From Silene latifolia (Eukaryota; Streptophyta; Magnoliopsida; Caryophyllales; Caryophyllaceae), in NCBI RefSeq assembly GCF_048544455.1, contig NC_133531.1:67122099-67186098 (forward strand): a stretch of DNA of 64,000 bases. Direction: 5' to 3'. Made by a program: the position numbers and the translations under genes. Every line of letters starts with the position of its first letter. Position 1 is the stretch's first letter. Of this stretch, positions 1 through 11,225 are shown piece after piece. A model generated the notes under the pieces. That model was not told where the DNA came from. It searched no databases and saw only the letters and a program-made list of their open reading frames with translations.

Positions 1-2762
1 AGCTTCCTCCAAGCCCAACTGCCATTGTTTTTTGGTTGATAGCTATGCCACTCACCACTCTTGATATAGATAGCATGAACCCATTTCACCCAAAGGTGAT
101 CTTTTTTCTGAGCTAACCACCAGATATATTTACCTAAGGCAGCCTTGTTCCAACGGATAATATCAGTTATCCCCAAGCCCCCATGTTTCTTATCCTTGAA
201 AATCTGTTCCCATGAAACCAGGGTGTTACCCTTATCATTATCAATCCCTGTCCATAAAAAATTCCTACAAATCTGAATGATTTTCTTCAGGATGGAACTG
301 GGAAGGATAAAAATACGAGCCCAATAATTGTGAAGAGTTGCCAGTACAGACTTAATAAGTACTAACCTCCCAGCATAGCTCAGCTTCCTGCTGCCTATGC
401 TTCGAATTCTGCTAACTACCCTTTCAACCAAGCAGTTACAATCCATTACAGACAATTTTTTTGAAGCAATAGGAATACCCAAGTACTTGAATGGAAGGGA
501 CCCATGTTTCATACCAGAATGCTTGAGAATGTCAGTCAAAACCATCTGATCCACACCATTACTATAAAGACTGGACTTTCCCTTGTTCATTTGTAATCCA
601 GAGGCTCTAGAGAAAGATTGGAAGGCTCTTAGTAGCCTAATAATGGAATTCCTATCCCCTCTACAAAACAAAAGCAAATCAACTGCAAATGCCAAATGAG
701 TGAGCTTGATTCTGCCACATAGAGGATGATATCTAAATTTGGTATACTCCTGAATTTTGCCAAGTATCCTGCTCAAATATTCCATGCAGATAACAAAAAT
801 GAGAGGAGAGAGGGGGTCCCCTTGCCTCAGACCCCTCTTCCCCTGGAAAAACCCAAAACTTTCCCCATTAAGAGCCAAAGTATAGGTTGGAGTAGTCACA
901 CACTCAAGGATCAACTTAGTAAAAATAGAAGGAAAGTTTAGAGATCTCAGCATATTGCTCACAAAGCTCCATTCAATGGAGTCATACGCCTTTTGGAGGT
1001 CTATTTTCATAATTACCCTTGGGGACACAACACTCCTGTTGTATAATTTTACCAGGTCTTGACAGATAAGAATGTTCTCTACAATATCTCTTCCCTTAAT
1101 AAATGCACTCTGAGATGGATTAATAATGTCTGGTAAGATCATGCTCAGTCTGTTGCAGAGAACCTTACTAATGCATTTGTATATAGAGTTACAACATGCT
1201 ATAGGTCTGAACTGTGTCACATCTTGAGGTAGCTCAACTTTTGGAATCAAGGTAATAAGAGTAGCATTGACTTGTTTAAGAAGCTTACCAGAGGTAAAGA
1301 AGTCCTTCACAGCCTTAGTGACACTTTCCCCAGTAATTTCCCAAGTATCTTTGTAGAATTGGCTATTAAAACCGTCAGGCCCAGGAGCTTTGTTGCCACC
1401 AATATCAAACATAGCCTTTCTGATCTCTTCAGAGGAGACCTCAGCAGTAAGAATTTCATGGTGTGCTGCAGTCAAAATAGGACCAGCAGCAATGACTGAT
1501 TCACATACATTATCCACAGTATTACTGCTGCCTAGCAATCCATGGTAATATTCAATGAAGGCTTGCTGAATTGCAGAACTGTCAGTGCACAGATTCCCCC
1601 CTTGGTCTTTAATTTGAATAACTTTATTCTGAGCTCTTCTGTGTTTCAACTGGGAATGAAAATAATGAGTATTATCCTCCCCCATAGCAGTCCAATCCAC
1701 TTTTGCCTTCTGCTCCAAAAACATATACCAAGCAGCTTTCAAAAGCACAAGTTCATCTGCCAAAGTTTTTGCAGCACCCACCAAACCAGGATCCATGGGA
1801 TTAGAGATAAGTTCTTCCTGCATTTTATGGAGAGCCACTTTAGCCACTTTCACCTTGTTTTCAATATCCCCCATAGCACCTTTGTTCAGCCTCTTAAGAT
1901 CATGCTTCAAATGTTTCAATTTACAGACATGTTGAAACATCTGGGCCCCTCTAAACTCTTTATGCCAACCCTCACAAACCACCTGGTTAAAATTGGGATC
2001 CAACCTCCACATATTGAAATACTTAAAACGAGGTTTTCTGGTGAGTGGCTTGCCAAAAGGGTAAACTACACAAGGACAATGGTCAAAATAGCCCTCAGGC
2101 ATAAAATAAGCATATGCCTCAGGGAACAGATTCATCCACTCATCATTGATTAAGCACCTATCAAGTCTGCTATACACCAAAGTCTCCAGCTCTTGTTTGT
2201 TGTTCCATGTGAAAAAAGAGCCAATTGCCTTGATATCAACTAAATCACAACAATGTAAGCAATCCTGGAATGGTTTAATGTCAGCCAAAGTCACCTCAGC
2301 TCCCCCCAGTCTTTCATTAGAAAAGAGGAGATTGTTAAAATCTCCACCAACCAACCAAGGCCCATGATGCATACTCTTATACCTCTGTAAACTTTTCCAT
2401 AAATCAACCCTCTCTGCAGGTTTATTGTATCCATAAACAAGAGTGAACCTGAACACAAGATTATTCCCTTTGATGGTAATCTGAGCATGAATTGTCTGAG
2501 AAGTGATATCCAGAATATCCACTTTCAGAATACCAGAGTTCCACAACAGCCAAATTCTCCCACCACTAGCAAAAGAGTTGTTAGTACATATAGACCAATC
2601 ACTACAAATAGCATTCCTAACTTTATTCCAATGCACTGACTTAACTTTAGTCTCTACTAATCCAAATAGCCCCAGATTATTGTTGTGTAAAAACCACTTT
2701 ATTTCTTTTTGTTTATTCAGGCTATTAAGACCTCTAATGTTCCAAAATACTAGGTTAACCAT
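1..2762 (-). CDS. LINE (L1-type) ORF2: endonuclease-reverse transcriptase, partial at window edge
   Basis: I walked this frame codon by codon from the ATG at 2762 down to position 3 and found no stop, giving about 920 open codons that continue off the window. The N-terminus reads as an apurinic/apyrimidinic-type endonuclease (FWNIRGLN near residue 6, GLVETK, VGGDFN, LDRCL, FDHCPC). Then comes a LINE reverse transcriptase with MKIDLQKAYDS (about 963-1010) and GLRQGDPLSPL (about 811-835). The catalytic box should read FADD but reads FAVDLLLF: codon 694 (681-683) is GTT, Val, in place of the first Asp. This product would nick target DNA and copy its own RNA at the nick, but this copy is probably inactive for reverse transcription. 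The start overlaps the ORF1 stop. Any C-terminal zinc finger or RNase H lies outside the window. Confidence 0.93.
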   Translation of the reverse strand, partial: MVNLVFWNIRGLNSLNKQKEIKWFLHNNNLGLFGLVETKVKSVHWNKVRNAICSDWSICTNNSFASGGRIWLLWNSGILKVDILDITSQTIHAQITIKGNNLVFRFTLVYGYNKPAERVDLWKSLQRYKSMHHGPWLVGGDFNNLLFSNERLGGAEVTLADIKPFQDCLHCCDLVDIKAIGSFFTWNNKQELETLVYSRLDRCLINDEWMNLFPEAYAYFMPEGYFDHCPCVVYPFGKPLTRKPRFKYFNMWRLDPNFNQVVCEGWHKEFRGAQMFQHVCKLKHLKHDLKRLNKGAMGDIENKVKVAKVALHKMQEELISNPMDPGLVGAAKTLADELVLLKAAWYMFLEQKAKVDWTAMGEDNTHYFHSQLKHRRAQNKVIQIKDQGGNLCTDSSAIQQAFIEYYHGLLGSSNTVDNVCESVIAAGPILTAAHHEILTAEVSSEEIRKAMFDIGGNKAPGPDGFNSQFYKDTWEITGESVTKAVKDFFTSGKLLKQVNATLITLIPKVELPQDVTQFRPIACCNSIYKCISKVLCNRLSMILPDIINPSQSAFIKGRDIVENILICQDLVKLYNRSVVSPRVIMKIDLQKAYDSIEWSFVSNMLRSLNFPSIFTKLILECVTTPTYTLALNGESFGFFQGKRGLRQGDPLSPLIFVICMEYLSRILGKIQEYTKFRYHPLCGRIKLTHLAFAVDLLLFCRGDRNSIIRLLRAFQSFSRASGLQMNKGKSSLYSNGVDQMVLTDILKHSGMKHGSLPFKYLGIPIASKKLSVMDCNCLVERVVSRIRSIGSRKLSYAGRLVLIKSVLATLHNYWARIFILPSSILKKIIQICRNFLWTGIDNDKGNTLVSWEQIFKDKKHGGLGITDIIRWNKAALGKYIWWLAQKKDHLWVKWVHAIYIKSGEWHSYQPKNNGSWAWRK

Positions 2763-3963
2763 TTTCAATTACTCCTCCTAGGCCATTCCCAGTCCCTTTC
2801 TTCCTCAAATGGGTGTTTCTAATAGTAGCCATGTTTAAAGCATCTAAAAATGTGTTACCACGATGGACAGATGGACCACTACCATCCTGACTCATGACAC
2901 GAGTAATTATACCAGCAGGGGTTTGTATAACAGCCACCCTAGGCCCTGTAGGGGTAGCAGGCACATTAGGTTTAGCCTTATCCACTCCCTGCACAATACC
3001 AGGTTGAACAGCCTTCTTCTGCCACACCTGTTTCACCTTCTTGATCTCTTTCTTCTTTCTACACTGATCCTTACTATGCCCAATGCCCTGGCACTGAGTA
3101 CATTTAACAGGGACCCAGTCATATTCAACCTTGATATCATGTACTTTGCCTTTCTCATCCTTAAATTGCAGAGAAGCTGGAAAAGATTGGTCTACTTTAA
3201 CATCTACTAACATTCGAGCATATCCCAGGAAAGTCTTATGCGTAGTGGCTTCATCACAATGGACGAAATCCCCAATGAGCCCACTAATCTTTTTCAGACT
3301 AGCAACTCCCCAGAATTTAAGATCCAACCCAGTCAACTTCACCCAAATAGGAACTGTTTGAACAGATGTTTTAATCAAATCAACCTCTGGAGACCATTCA
3401 TTGATGATAACAGGTTTGTTATCAAACATGAAATGCCCCGTTTTCACCACTTCTTTCATTTTTTCCACAGTCTTAAACCTAACAATGAAAATTCCATTCG
3501 GCATAAAGGAAATCTTATCCACATCATAATCCTTCCATATGCGTTTAAGATAACCAGAAACTACATTCCAAGGTGGATTAGTCCCCATGATATATCCATA
3601 CAGAGAAGAGGACCAATAGTTGATCTCAGGGAGAACATCAGCATCAGTTAATTGAAGAGTAACCTTACCATGGGTAGCCGAAGTCTGAGGAGAAGGCGTT
3701 GTCTTCTTCCGTCGAATAACCTCCGTCCACGCCCCAGGATGTTCCTCAACAAAATCCCCCTCTTCCGGAATGGGAACCATCGTCTGAGAGAGGTCCAACG
3801 GTGCTATCACCTGAACTTCCTCCTCTTCAGAGACATCTTCCACCACGACTTCATCCTCCAAGGACTCCAAGACTTCATACCTAATCTTCGACGCAGAACC
3901 TGATGCACGTTTATTGGAATTCGTATTTTTAGTATTTTTTGAATTTTTCCTAGTCTTTGCCAT
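2755..3963 (-). CDS. LINE ORF1: DUF4283 / CCHC RNA-binding protein
   Basis: A complete 402-residue frame. The first 100 residues are basic then acidic and low in complexity. Residues about 105-265 match the DUF4283 layout of plant LINE ORF1 proteins (INYWSSSLYGYIMGTNPP, NGIFIVRFK, FDNKPVIINEW, WVKLTGLDLKFWG). A single zinc knuckle, CTQCQGIGHSKDQC, lies near residues 288-301. The family is expected to bind LINE RNA and form the ribonucleoprotein particle with ORF2. The stop TAA (2757-2755) and the ORF2 start ATG (2762-2760) share the word ATGGTTAA, an 8-bp overlap. The short leader upstream (3964 to about 4003) is presumably the LINE 5' UTR. No internal stop or frameshift is seen. Confidence 0.93.
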   Translation of the reverse strand: MAKTRKNSKNTKNTNSNKRASGSASKIRYEVLESLEDEVVVEDVSEEEEVQVIAPLDLSQTMVPIPEEGDFVEEHPGAWTEVIRRKKTTPSPQTSATHGKVTLQLTDADVLPEINYWSSSLYGYIMGTNPPWNVVSGYLKRIWKDYDVDKISFMPNGIFIVRFKTVEKMKEVVKTGHFMFDNKPVIINEWSPEVDLIKTSVQTVPIWVKLTGLDLKFWGVASLKKISGLIGDFVHCDEATTHKTFLGYARMLVDVKVDQSFPASLQFKDEKGKVHDIKVEYDWVPVKCTQCQGIGHSKDQCRKKKEIKKVKQVWQKKAVQPGIVQGVDKAKPNVPATPTGPRVAVIQTPAGIITRVMSQDGSGPSVHRGNTFLDALNMATIRNTHLRKKGTGNGLGGVIENG

Positions 3964-4003
3964 TGCTGCGTGAAATTAGGGTTTATTCGAAGAAATTGAC
4001 TAT
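3964..4003 (-). other. LINE 5' UTR and junction with copia leader
   Basis: The sequence between the ORF1 start and about 4003 has no counterpart in the other copia leaders. From about 4004 it matches the copia D leader at about 36651. The LINE 5' end is therefore placed near 4003. The precise base is uncertain because homology fades there. Confidence 0.5.
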
Positions 4004-4340
4004 TAACTTATTAAAATCACACAATATTACATAAATCAAATCTATGTCCAAGTTAATTACCCCAACCTTATTAGGACTCAAAAATTTAGTCTTCACTAAA
4101 TATTTGACAATAACTCAACTTGATATTTTGTTATTGCTCTTTAATCACTTTTATTCATAATAATAAAGAAATAATTCCCAATAAGTCATAAAAATTCGAA
4201 AATTTCAAAATCATAATTTTGTATATTCTGGAAAATTCCCAACATTCCAAAATTTTTAATAAAAATTTGCCCATAGATTATATTTCATTCATTTCACAAA
4301 TAAATCGCGTAATACATAACTTTAACCTTTTAATTCCAAA
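4004..4340 (-). mobile_element. Copia A leader fragment (left piece)
   Basis: This AT-rich stretch aligns by eye, with small differences, to the leader of copia D around 36651-36986. It carries no ORF. It belongs to an older copia copy, interrupted at 4340/4341 by the Helitron and on the left by the LINE. The rest of that copia element is absent or lies left of the window. Confidence 0.75.
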
Positions 4341-6519
4341 CTAGTTTTGGAGCCCGTGAAAATCACGAGATCGTTAATAATTGACCGTGTTTAATTAGTG
4401 AATAACTTATATGGAGTAGTCCCCCTCTCTCAATCATTTGTTTAATTTTAATTAAAAAACCACTAACAAATAATTATAAAAAAAAGGTAAATAAATGAAC
4501 ACTACTGAGGGACGGTATTTTAAAACAAAAATTTAATACACTCCAAATTTATGATTCTGGATGATACACAAACCAAAATGTGAATAGCTTGGTTGTTTGA
4601 AGCGAGTACACAATCCGTCAAATTGAATTTTCGGGTACTTTTGGTTTTATGGACAATCTTGACGCCATAGATGTATTGGAACATGAATTTGCGCTCCATT
4701 GCCGTCCCTTATTTTCAAAGGATTTAAAAATATGAGTACAAGTTTCTACCAATAAAACAAAACAATAAAAGAAGTCACGCTTCCATATATGAACAAATTG
4801 CATTGAAATTTATTTTCTACTACATATGCAGTTAAAAATCTCCTAACTTCGAAATATATAGCGTGATTACTTTTCATTCATTATCTTTTCTTTCTCTACA
4901 GAAATATAACCTTCTTATTACTTCACTTATAGTAAGTACATAAATAGATATAGAATTTAAATAAATTCTCCCATCAAAATCCTAAAACTCGTACAATATG
5001 GATAATTATGCTCGTCTCGTAAAATATTTCTTATTGGGTATGCAAAATAATTACGCAAAGTTCAAAGCACATTCATTTTAGGATCGCATTAACATATACA
5101 TACCTCCTACAATAACATCATTAATTAAATTATCAAGTTAATTAATTGAATTGGCACCTCCAATTAAGGCTATTAAATATAAATACATGAACAGAAAGAA
5201 ATGGAAAAAGGAGACACAAAATTCCAATAAAATACTCTAAATTACGGAGAGAACAAAAAAACTGACTTTTGTAAGGACGGGTAATGTTGGTTTGGACAAC
5301 CTGGTATCAAATAAGACAATATGAATTGGTATTTTGAAGAGATTTTATTGAAAGAAAATCAATGACTCTTAATTTTCTCGTTTTTGTTGCTAATGATTCT
5401 TCAATTGCCTGTTTAATTAATAGTTCTTCAATTGTCTTTTTAATTAGTGATTCTTCAATTTTTTCTTTATGATTTAACCATTGGTTTGACCGGCTTAAAG
5501 ATTGTAGAATATGAATGATTTTTTTCACCAACAAACATTGCATTTTGCCTCTTTATTGCTTGAATGAAGATACTGTTTTTATTGTCGTTTTGGTGCATTT
5601 TAAAGTACTTGGCCCTATGTTTATCTTGAAAAGAAATGGTCGGGAACTTTTATGTGAGCAACTTTAACAACTACTCCAAATAATTCCAAGGAAAGGTTAC
5701 ATATATTTAAAATATCACATTTTTTGTTATAATAATATACTCCGTAGTATATATAAGATTAGATTTAGGACAAAAAGTAAGAGAGTAAAGTAAGGATCAA
5801 AACTTTATAGGTGAACTCTAATAATTATTATTAGTAGTATAAGGTGAGCAAAACTAATTACACATTTCTCGGAATCACGCAATAAATAGAGATTTATGCA
5901 TATACGATTCTAAACATAACTTCTTCATATTCGACCATTCATCAAAAATTATAATCAAAACAATACTATTATACTTCATACGAAATATTAGTCTTTTCTA
6001 ATTCAGGAGAAAATAAAATATAAACAAATCATTCAAAAAAAATATTTATCCAAAAAATATTGTGAGTTACAGAATAGTATATTTGATGGGAAAAAAAATC
6101 ATTTAAAGGCTTGAAAGCATTGGAATTGAAACGTTGAATTGGAGAATAAGAATCGATTTTTAACTAATTACTATTTATGCATATTATAACACAATGATAA
6201 AATAAAATTGACATGTGCATCATACTTTAATAATTTGGCTAAGCAATTTGATTTGTAACCTACTTGACAAAATAAAAATAGAACATAAGTGTTACAAAGG
6301 AGACTAGAGTGCAGGAAAGAGTGAAGGACAATAATGCAACAACATGTCAACAACTTATTAAAGATTTTTGCTACCATTCGATATTTCTAATACACCATTG
6401 TAGAAAAAAGAAAAACTGACAAAAATGAAAGAGTCGTCCAAACCAAGAAAAAAATCTGTAAAGAAGATCCATAGCCATTATTTCGAATCTCGTGCATTGT
6501 TATTGATATGTGAGTATGT

Positions 6520-6960
6520 CATCCTCCTATAATATTAATACAAACACACACAAAAAAATAATTAATGAAATTCTAATTAATTCAAAACATTATAAAAATA
6601 AAAAATGAAACAATTAATTTAGTTCTCATTGTATAGTTTACCTACCAATTTTTTGAACAAAGTTGAAAATTCATTCTCCTGCAATATTAATATAAACACA
6701 AAAAAGTAACTAATAAGATTCTAATTAATTCAAAACATAATAAAAATAAAAAGCAAAATAATTAATTTAGTTCTTTAGCTATACCTTACCTACCAATTTT
6801 TTGAATAAATTTGGAAATTCATTCTCCTGCAATATTAATACAAACACAAAAAATAATAACAATAATAAAAAACATAAGAAAAATAAAAAATGAAACAATT
6901 AGTTTACTTTTCTATGTATACTTTAGGTGCTATTTTTTTGAATAAAATTGAAAATTAGGG
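6520..6960. repeat. AT-rich direct repeats inside the Helitron (~140-158 bp unit)
   Basis: Three imperfect copies start with CTCCT...AATATTAATA at 6534, 6676 and 6834. Each contains AATTAATTTAGTT and, except the last partial one, CTACCAATTTTTTGAA. No coding potential. Confidence 0.7.
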
Positions 6961-7497
6961 TGAATTTAATAGTTATATATATGAAAAATTCTATTACAAA
7001 TTCTCTCAAAATTTTATGAATGAAAGAAAAATAAAAAAAATATGGTACATAAATACGGAATATATATAGTAATGATGAAAGGAAAGTTAAAAGGTTATTT
7101 TATTAAATAAAGGAAATAATGATTAAATAAATAAGGTAAATAAATAAAAAAAAATTATGTGAGGAGATCAATGGTTTACCATTTTTTTTATCTTTCTTTT
7201 TTTGTGTTTATACCTTATATTTTTTTAAAAAAAAATTTACCTTATATTTGTTAATTTTCTTAAATTGGTAATCCATATCACTTTTTTTTTACCATGTCAC
7301 ATTAAAAGTTGTCACGTCACAATTAAACTTGCAATGACACATTTTTTAAGTTAGCCTTTAATAAGACTTTATAAATAGAAACTATTATAGGTTTTATAGC
7401 CATTATACAACCATAAATTCCAATATTTTAATTTTATTTTTAATTTATTTTGTAATATTATTTAATTAGATAATTGATTGCCGAGAAACTCAAGAGG

Positions 7498-7800
7498 TGA
7501 GTTAAATAGGAAAAAATAGTAATGAAAATTATGGGTGTTAACTGTTAAGTAATATAAAGAGTTTTAATCAATTTATTAACATATTATATTATAAAAATTA
7601 ATTAAATAGGAAAAAATTTTACTTAATTTCGTGGGTGTTAAGTATTATGAAGAGTTTTAATCAATTTATTTCCATGTTTAATTAAAAAAAATGAATTAAA
7701 TAGGAAAAAATGTTAATAAAAATGGTGGGTGGTAAGTAATATGAAGGGATTTAATTAATAAGTTTTAATTAATTTATTAACATTTTTTATTACAAAAAAT
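7498..7800. repeat. AT-rich ~95-100 bp direct repeats inside the Helitron
   Basis: TTAAATAGGAAAAAA recurs at 7502, 7602 and 7696. Each copy is followed by a GTGGGTGTTAAGTA-like word and AGAGTTTTAATCAATTTATT, so there are about three imperfect units. No coding potential. Confidence 0.65.
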
Positions 7801-8276
7801 TCAGTTTTAATTATAAATCAAAAATTTTATTAACATGTTTTATCACAAAAATTTCAATTAAAATGTCAATATTAACTATAAATTATAAAATTTTGATGTA
7901 AATTTCTAAGGTTTACATAAATTTGGGAAAAAAATATATTTAATATACAAAAATCATTTAAGAATATAGATAATATCGTTTAATATTACAGATAAGTGAA
8001 CTAAATTAATTTATAGATAAATGAATTAAATTAATGTCATGGAATAATAAATTAATGCTGGTTAACAAAATGAGCAGAAAAAAGGGGGAATGTCATTGTC
8101 GGTAGGAACAGTGATGATAAGAGACTGGGTAATTGGGTATGAATGTGTGTGTGACATTTGGGTTATGCGGCTGACGTGAGCTTCAAATGTCTGCGCGGCT
8201 TTTTTTATCCTACGTGGCATTGTCTACGTGGACTTAATTGGACATTTTAGGGTAACCTTTTAATAGTATTTATAGA

Positions 8277-9104
8277 TTAACATAAAATTATGTAAAAATC
8301 AAAATTTAAAAATTTGAATATTCTAGATAAATTTCCAGATCCTGGAAATGACAAATTTTTAGGTCCAAAAATTGAATTTACAATTATGACTATTTAAAGT
8401 TGTTATTTATCAATTTTACAATATAAAAATCAATAAACCTCCAAATCAAACAAAATTTGACATACAACTTTAGATCGTATGTTCATATCTTATATACAAC
8501 ATTGGAAAAAATATCATGCCATAAAATTCATTTTAGCTTTTTTTGCTAAAATAGTCACTATTTAAATGATTTTTACATCTAAAAATCATAAATCATGCAA
8601 AATAAAACCATTTTATCTCAAAATTTATATACAGTGTGTAAATATTGCATGTGACAACATACTAAAATTTTATGGGTAGAAATAAAGTCTAACTTTTTTT
8701 AACCAAAATACCTCCATATTATCTATTTTTATCATGTAAAAATCATAAAACATGCAATATAAAACACGTTTATACGAAATTTTACATAAAATAAGTAAAA
8801 TATGCATGTGAGGTCGTGTAAAAATTTCATGGTCAGAATCATAGTCTAACTTATTTTAGCATTTTAAAAGTCATTTTACTAAATAAAATGTAATAAAAAT
8901 ACTAAAAAAAAATTAAAGAGCAATATTTATACCATAAATCATCAAAATGTCCTAAAATCAATTTAGGACCAGAATGTTGTTCATGCAAAAATTTCGCGGT
9001 ATTTATCCTCATAAATCACAAGTTTCAAGTTTTATATATTAACATTTTAACTCGGAAAAACAATAACCGATTATGCATGCAACAACTCTTGCTCTGATAC
9101 CAAT
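8277..9104 (-). mobile_element. Copia A leader (right piece) with primer-binding site
   Basis: This continues the leader interrupted at 4340 and aligns with copia D from about 36987 to 37651. Immediately before the LTR, GCTCTGATACCAAT (9091-9104) is the reverse complement of ATTGGTATCAGAGC. That is a primer-binding site complementary to initiator methionine tRNA. There are no ORFs, and the stretch is AT-rich throughout. Confidence 0.75.
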
Positions 9105-9885
9105 TGTAAGATTTATTAATCTCTTATTCGACATTTTTAATAACTATATAAATTTAGTTTAGCCATAAACTAACTAGATCTTATGCATACATACAGGGTA
9201 ATCATGATGTTTATTTTACAATAAAATAAACCATCCACTAACGTATTAGTCCCTCCAATTTTCGGCCCCTTAGAGATAAAATGGACTCCATTTTATAACT
9301 TGTAATTTGTCAATTGTAATTATGTGTGACACATGACCAATAACATGTTATTAGTCATGTGTATGCATATTTAACAAATTAAACATCATCAAACATTAAA
9401 TAAATTACATGTGACAATTTTACTAGTAGTACATAACTACAAGTATTAAAATGGGTCATACAAATATAATTCACAACATTTTGTAATTATAATTAATAAT
9501 CGTTCTTATTTTAATTGTTTCTTAAACAATAATAAACCTAAATAATAAAACAATTTGATTACTTAGTACGAATTTTATTTAATCGAATTACAATAAGATA
9601 CGAATTCTCACTCACAAAATCATCCGTTCAATTTTAAGGAATTAATTAACTTGTATCAACATACAATTAATTAATTAATCAATTAAGAGTGTTACCCTAG
9701 AGGTATGACCTTAAGGGATCAATCGATCGTAAAGTCATACGACAAGATAATGTCAAACTCTAGCCAGCCAATCATTACCGAATAATGTGGATCAGTTGAC
9801 AATAAAATATTACTTTCCCTCATGTATCCTTATTTTGAGATTTAAACATGTGATCGCATTATTGTCGAGGACACTTACTCCAATA
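9105..9885 (-). repeat. 5' LTR of copia A (shortened)
   Basis: Starts TGTAAGATT directly after the primer-binding site and resembles the copia D LTRs: the GGTATGACC...AAGGGATCAA block, GTGATCGCATTATTGTCGAGGACAC near the end. At about 781 bp it is shorter than the roughly 1.19-kb copia D LTRs. It ends CCAATA where CCAACA would be expected, so the terminus is mutated. The partner LTR is outside the window or lost. Confidence 0.7.
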
Positions 9886-11225
9886 AACTGTGACCATTGT
9901 TGACCACCGTGGATGGCGGAATTGGTGTCTAAAAGGGCGGTTTGTACCTTGTCTTGTTGTCTATGAATGTGGGAACTAGGTAGTTGGTTAGGTCGGCTAT
10001 GGGCGGTCCTAGTGGTGGTGTTGGGGTGGTAGCAGGTGGTGGTTGGTATGATGGGATGTCGGGTTGTGGTCTTTGTATGGTGGTCGTGTCATATCTCGGG
10101 TCATGCATGTGGTGAGTGTGTATGCCTGTGTTGGTTTGTGTCGGGACCGTTGTGGCAGGTGGTTGGACCACTGTGGGTCAAGGGAGACCACGGTGGTGGT
10201 GAGGTGGTGAGTGTGTATGCTTGTTTTGGTTTGTGTCGGGTTGTGAGGTAGAGTTTAGAGCGAGGTTGTGGGGCCTGGTTAGGACGGTTCAGGAGGTGGT
10301 TGGTGGTTGTCGGGATGCGTCATGGTGCGGGCTTGAGGTGGTGTCATAGGTGGTTGGTGGTGTCGGGAAAAGGCGGTTAAAGGATGGGTATTGAACACGG
10401 TTTTACCATGTGTATGGGGTTGGTGTTTGGGTTGTTTTCATGTGATTTTCATGGGTTTGGGTAGTGGGTTGACTTGTTTATTTTAAAGTTGGTTTTTACA
10501 TAATAATAATTTATACGGGAAATAATTAATATAATTAAATTATAATTGAATAAATTAATATAATGAATTGAATAATTAATAATTAAATTATAATATTTCG
10601 TTTAGGTGATGGTTTTGAAGTGGAGTATTTCTAATTATTTTTATTGGACTGATTTATTGGATTATTGTCGCTGAGGTAGGTTATCTACTCAACTCGAATG
10701 TGTATTGGTAATTCATCAGTTGAATAATAATTGGTAATTGGATGTTGGTTGTTGGATGGTTACTAATTATTGTTTATCCGTTGAAATATTATTATCCGTA
10801 TTGCATATTGGTATTGTTGTTGTTTGAGTACCCGGACCAGGGGTGGCGGGTTATATTTGAAGAACCGGACCAGGGGTGGCGGTATATAAAAGGGTTTCTC
10901 GGAGTTTGTTATGGCTGTATAAACCGGACCAGGGGTGGCGGTTTATACAAGGGTGTCTCGGAGTTGCAATTGTTTTTATGGGTGTCTCGAAGGATGTATG
11001 TTTGTTGGAATTGTGAACGGAAATAAGTATTTGAATAATTGTTTTGTCTTATCGTTGTATTATTCTTGTTGTTTAGATATTCCTACTCAACCCTTGGGTT
11101 GACCGTATATTAGTTAAACACCTGTGATGAACCAATAATTGGGGAGCAAATAGATTTCAGGTAATTGAGCTGGCTTAGAAGGGGAGCTGAAGGGCGAGAG
11201 GCTATAGCATTTACTTAGTTGTCTA
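9886..11225 (+). mobile_element. Unresolved LTR-like sequence, left half (GT-rich, split by copia B)
   Basis: Between copia A and copia B. The first 600 bp are strongly GGT/TGG-rich. The opposite strand therefore reads as a proline/threonine-rich frame (9929-10171), which I do not regard as proven coding. Further on are three copies of CCGGACCAGGGGTGGCGG (10832, 10865, 10924) and a moderately G-rich stretch typical of plant LTRs. The sequence continues after copia B at 20009 and ends GGGGGTGTTACA at 20269. This looks like part of a Ty3-type LTR ending in CA, but I could not find its left end or its target duplication. Confidence 0.35.
10831..10945 (+). repeat. Three GGACCAGGGGTGGCGG repeats
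   Basis: The word CCGGACCAGGGGTGGCGG occurs at about 10832, 10865 and 10924 with unequal spacing (33 and 59 bp). The second and third are followed by ...TATA and GGGTKTCTCGGAGTT. They are part of the LTR-like sequence. Confidence 0.75.

Larger units (their letters stand above)
4341..8276 (-). mobile_element. Non-autonomous Helitron, 3.9 kb, exact ends
   Basis: The plus strand starts CTAG at 4341 and ends ...TTTATAGA at 8276. Read on the minus strand this is a Helitron: 5' TC (TCTATAAATACTATTAAAAG) and a 3' CTAG preceded by a short hairpin (arms CTCGTGAT / TCACGGG, about 4354-4370). It sits between A (4340) and T (8277). Joining the flanks gives the uninterrupted copia leader seen at about 36986 in copia D (TTCCAAATTAA...CATAAAA). 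That supports both ends and the absence of a target duplication. No Rep-helicase ORF is visible. The few short ORFs inside look like chance. Internal AT-rich tandem repeats are listed separately. Confidence 0.85.

Noticed and set aside
726..2153. Plus-strand open frames of 71-203 codons across the left LINE
   Set aside because: They are antisense to a continuous reverse-transcriptase frame on the minus strand and show no family resemblance.
2863..3903. Plus-strand frames across LINE ORF1
   Set aside because: Shadows of the 402-residue minus-strand frame with DUF4283 and zinc knuckle.
10742..11026. 94-residue plus-strand frame with repeated DQGWR
   Set aside because: Created by three non-coding GGACCAGGGGTGGCGG repeats in an LTR-like sequence.
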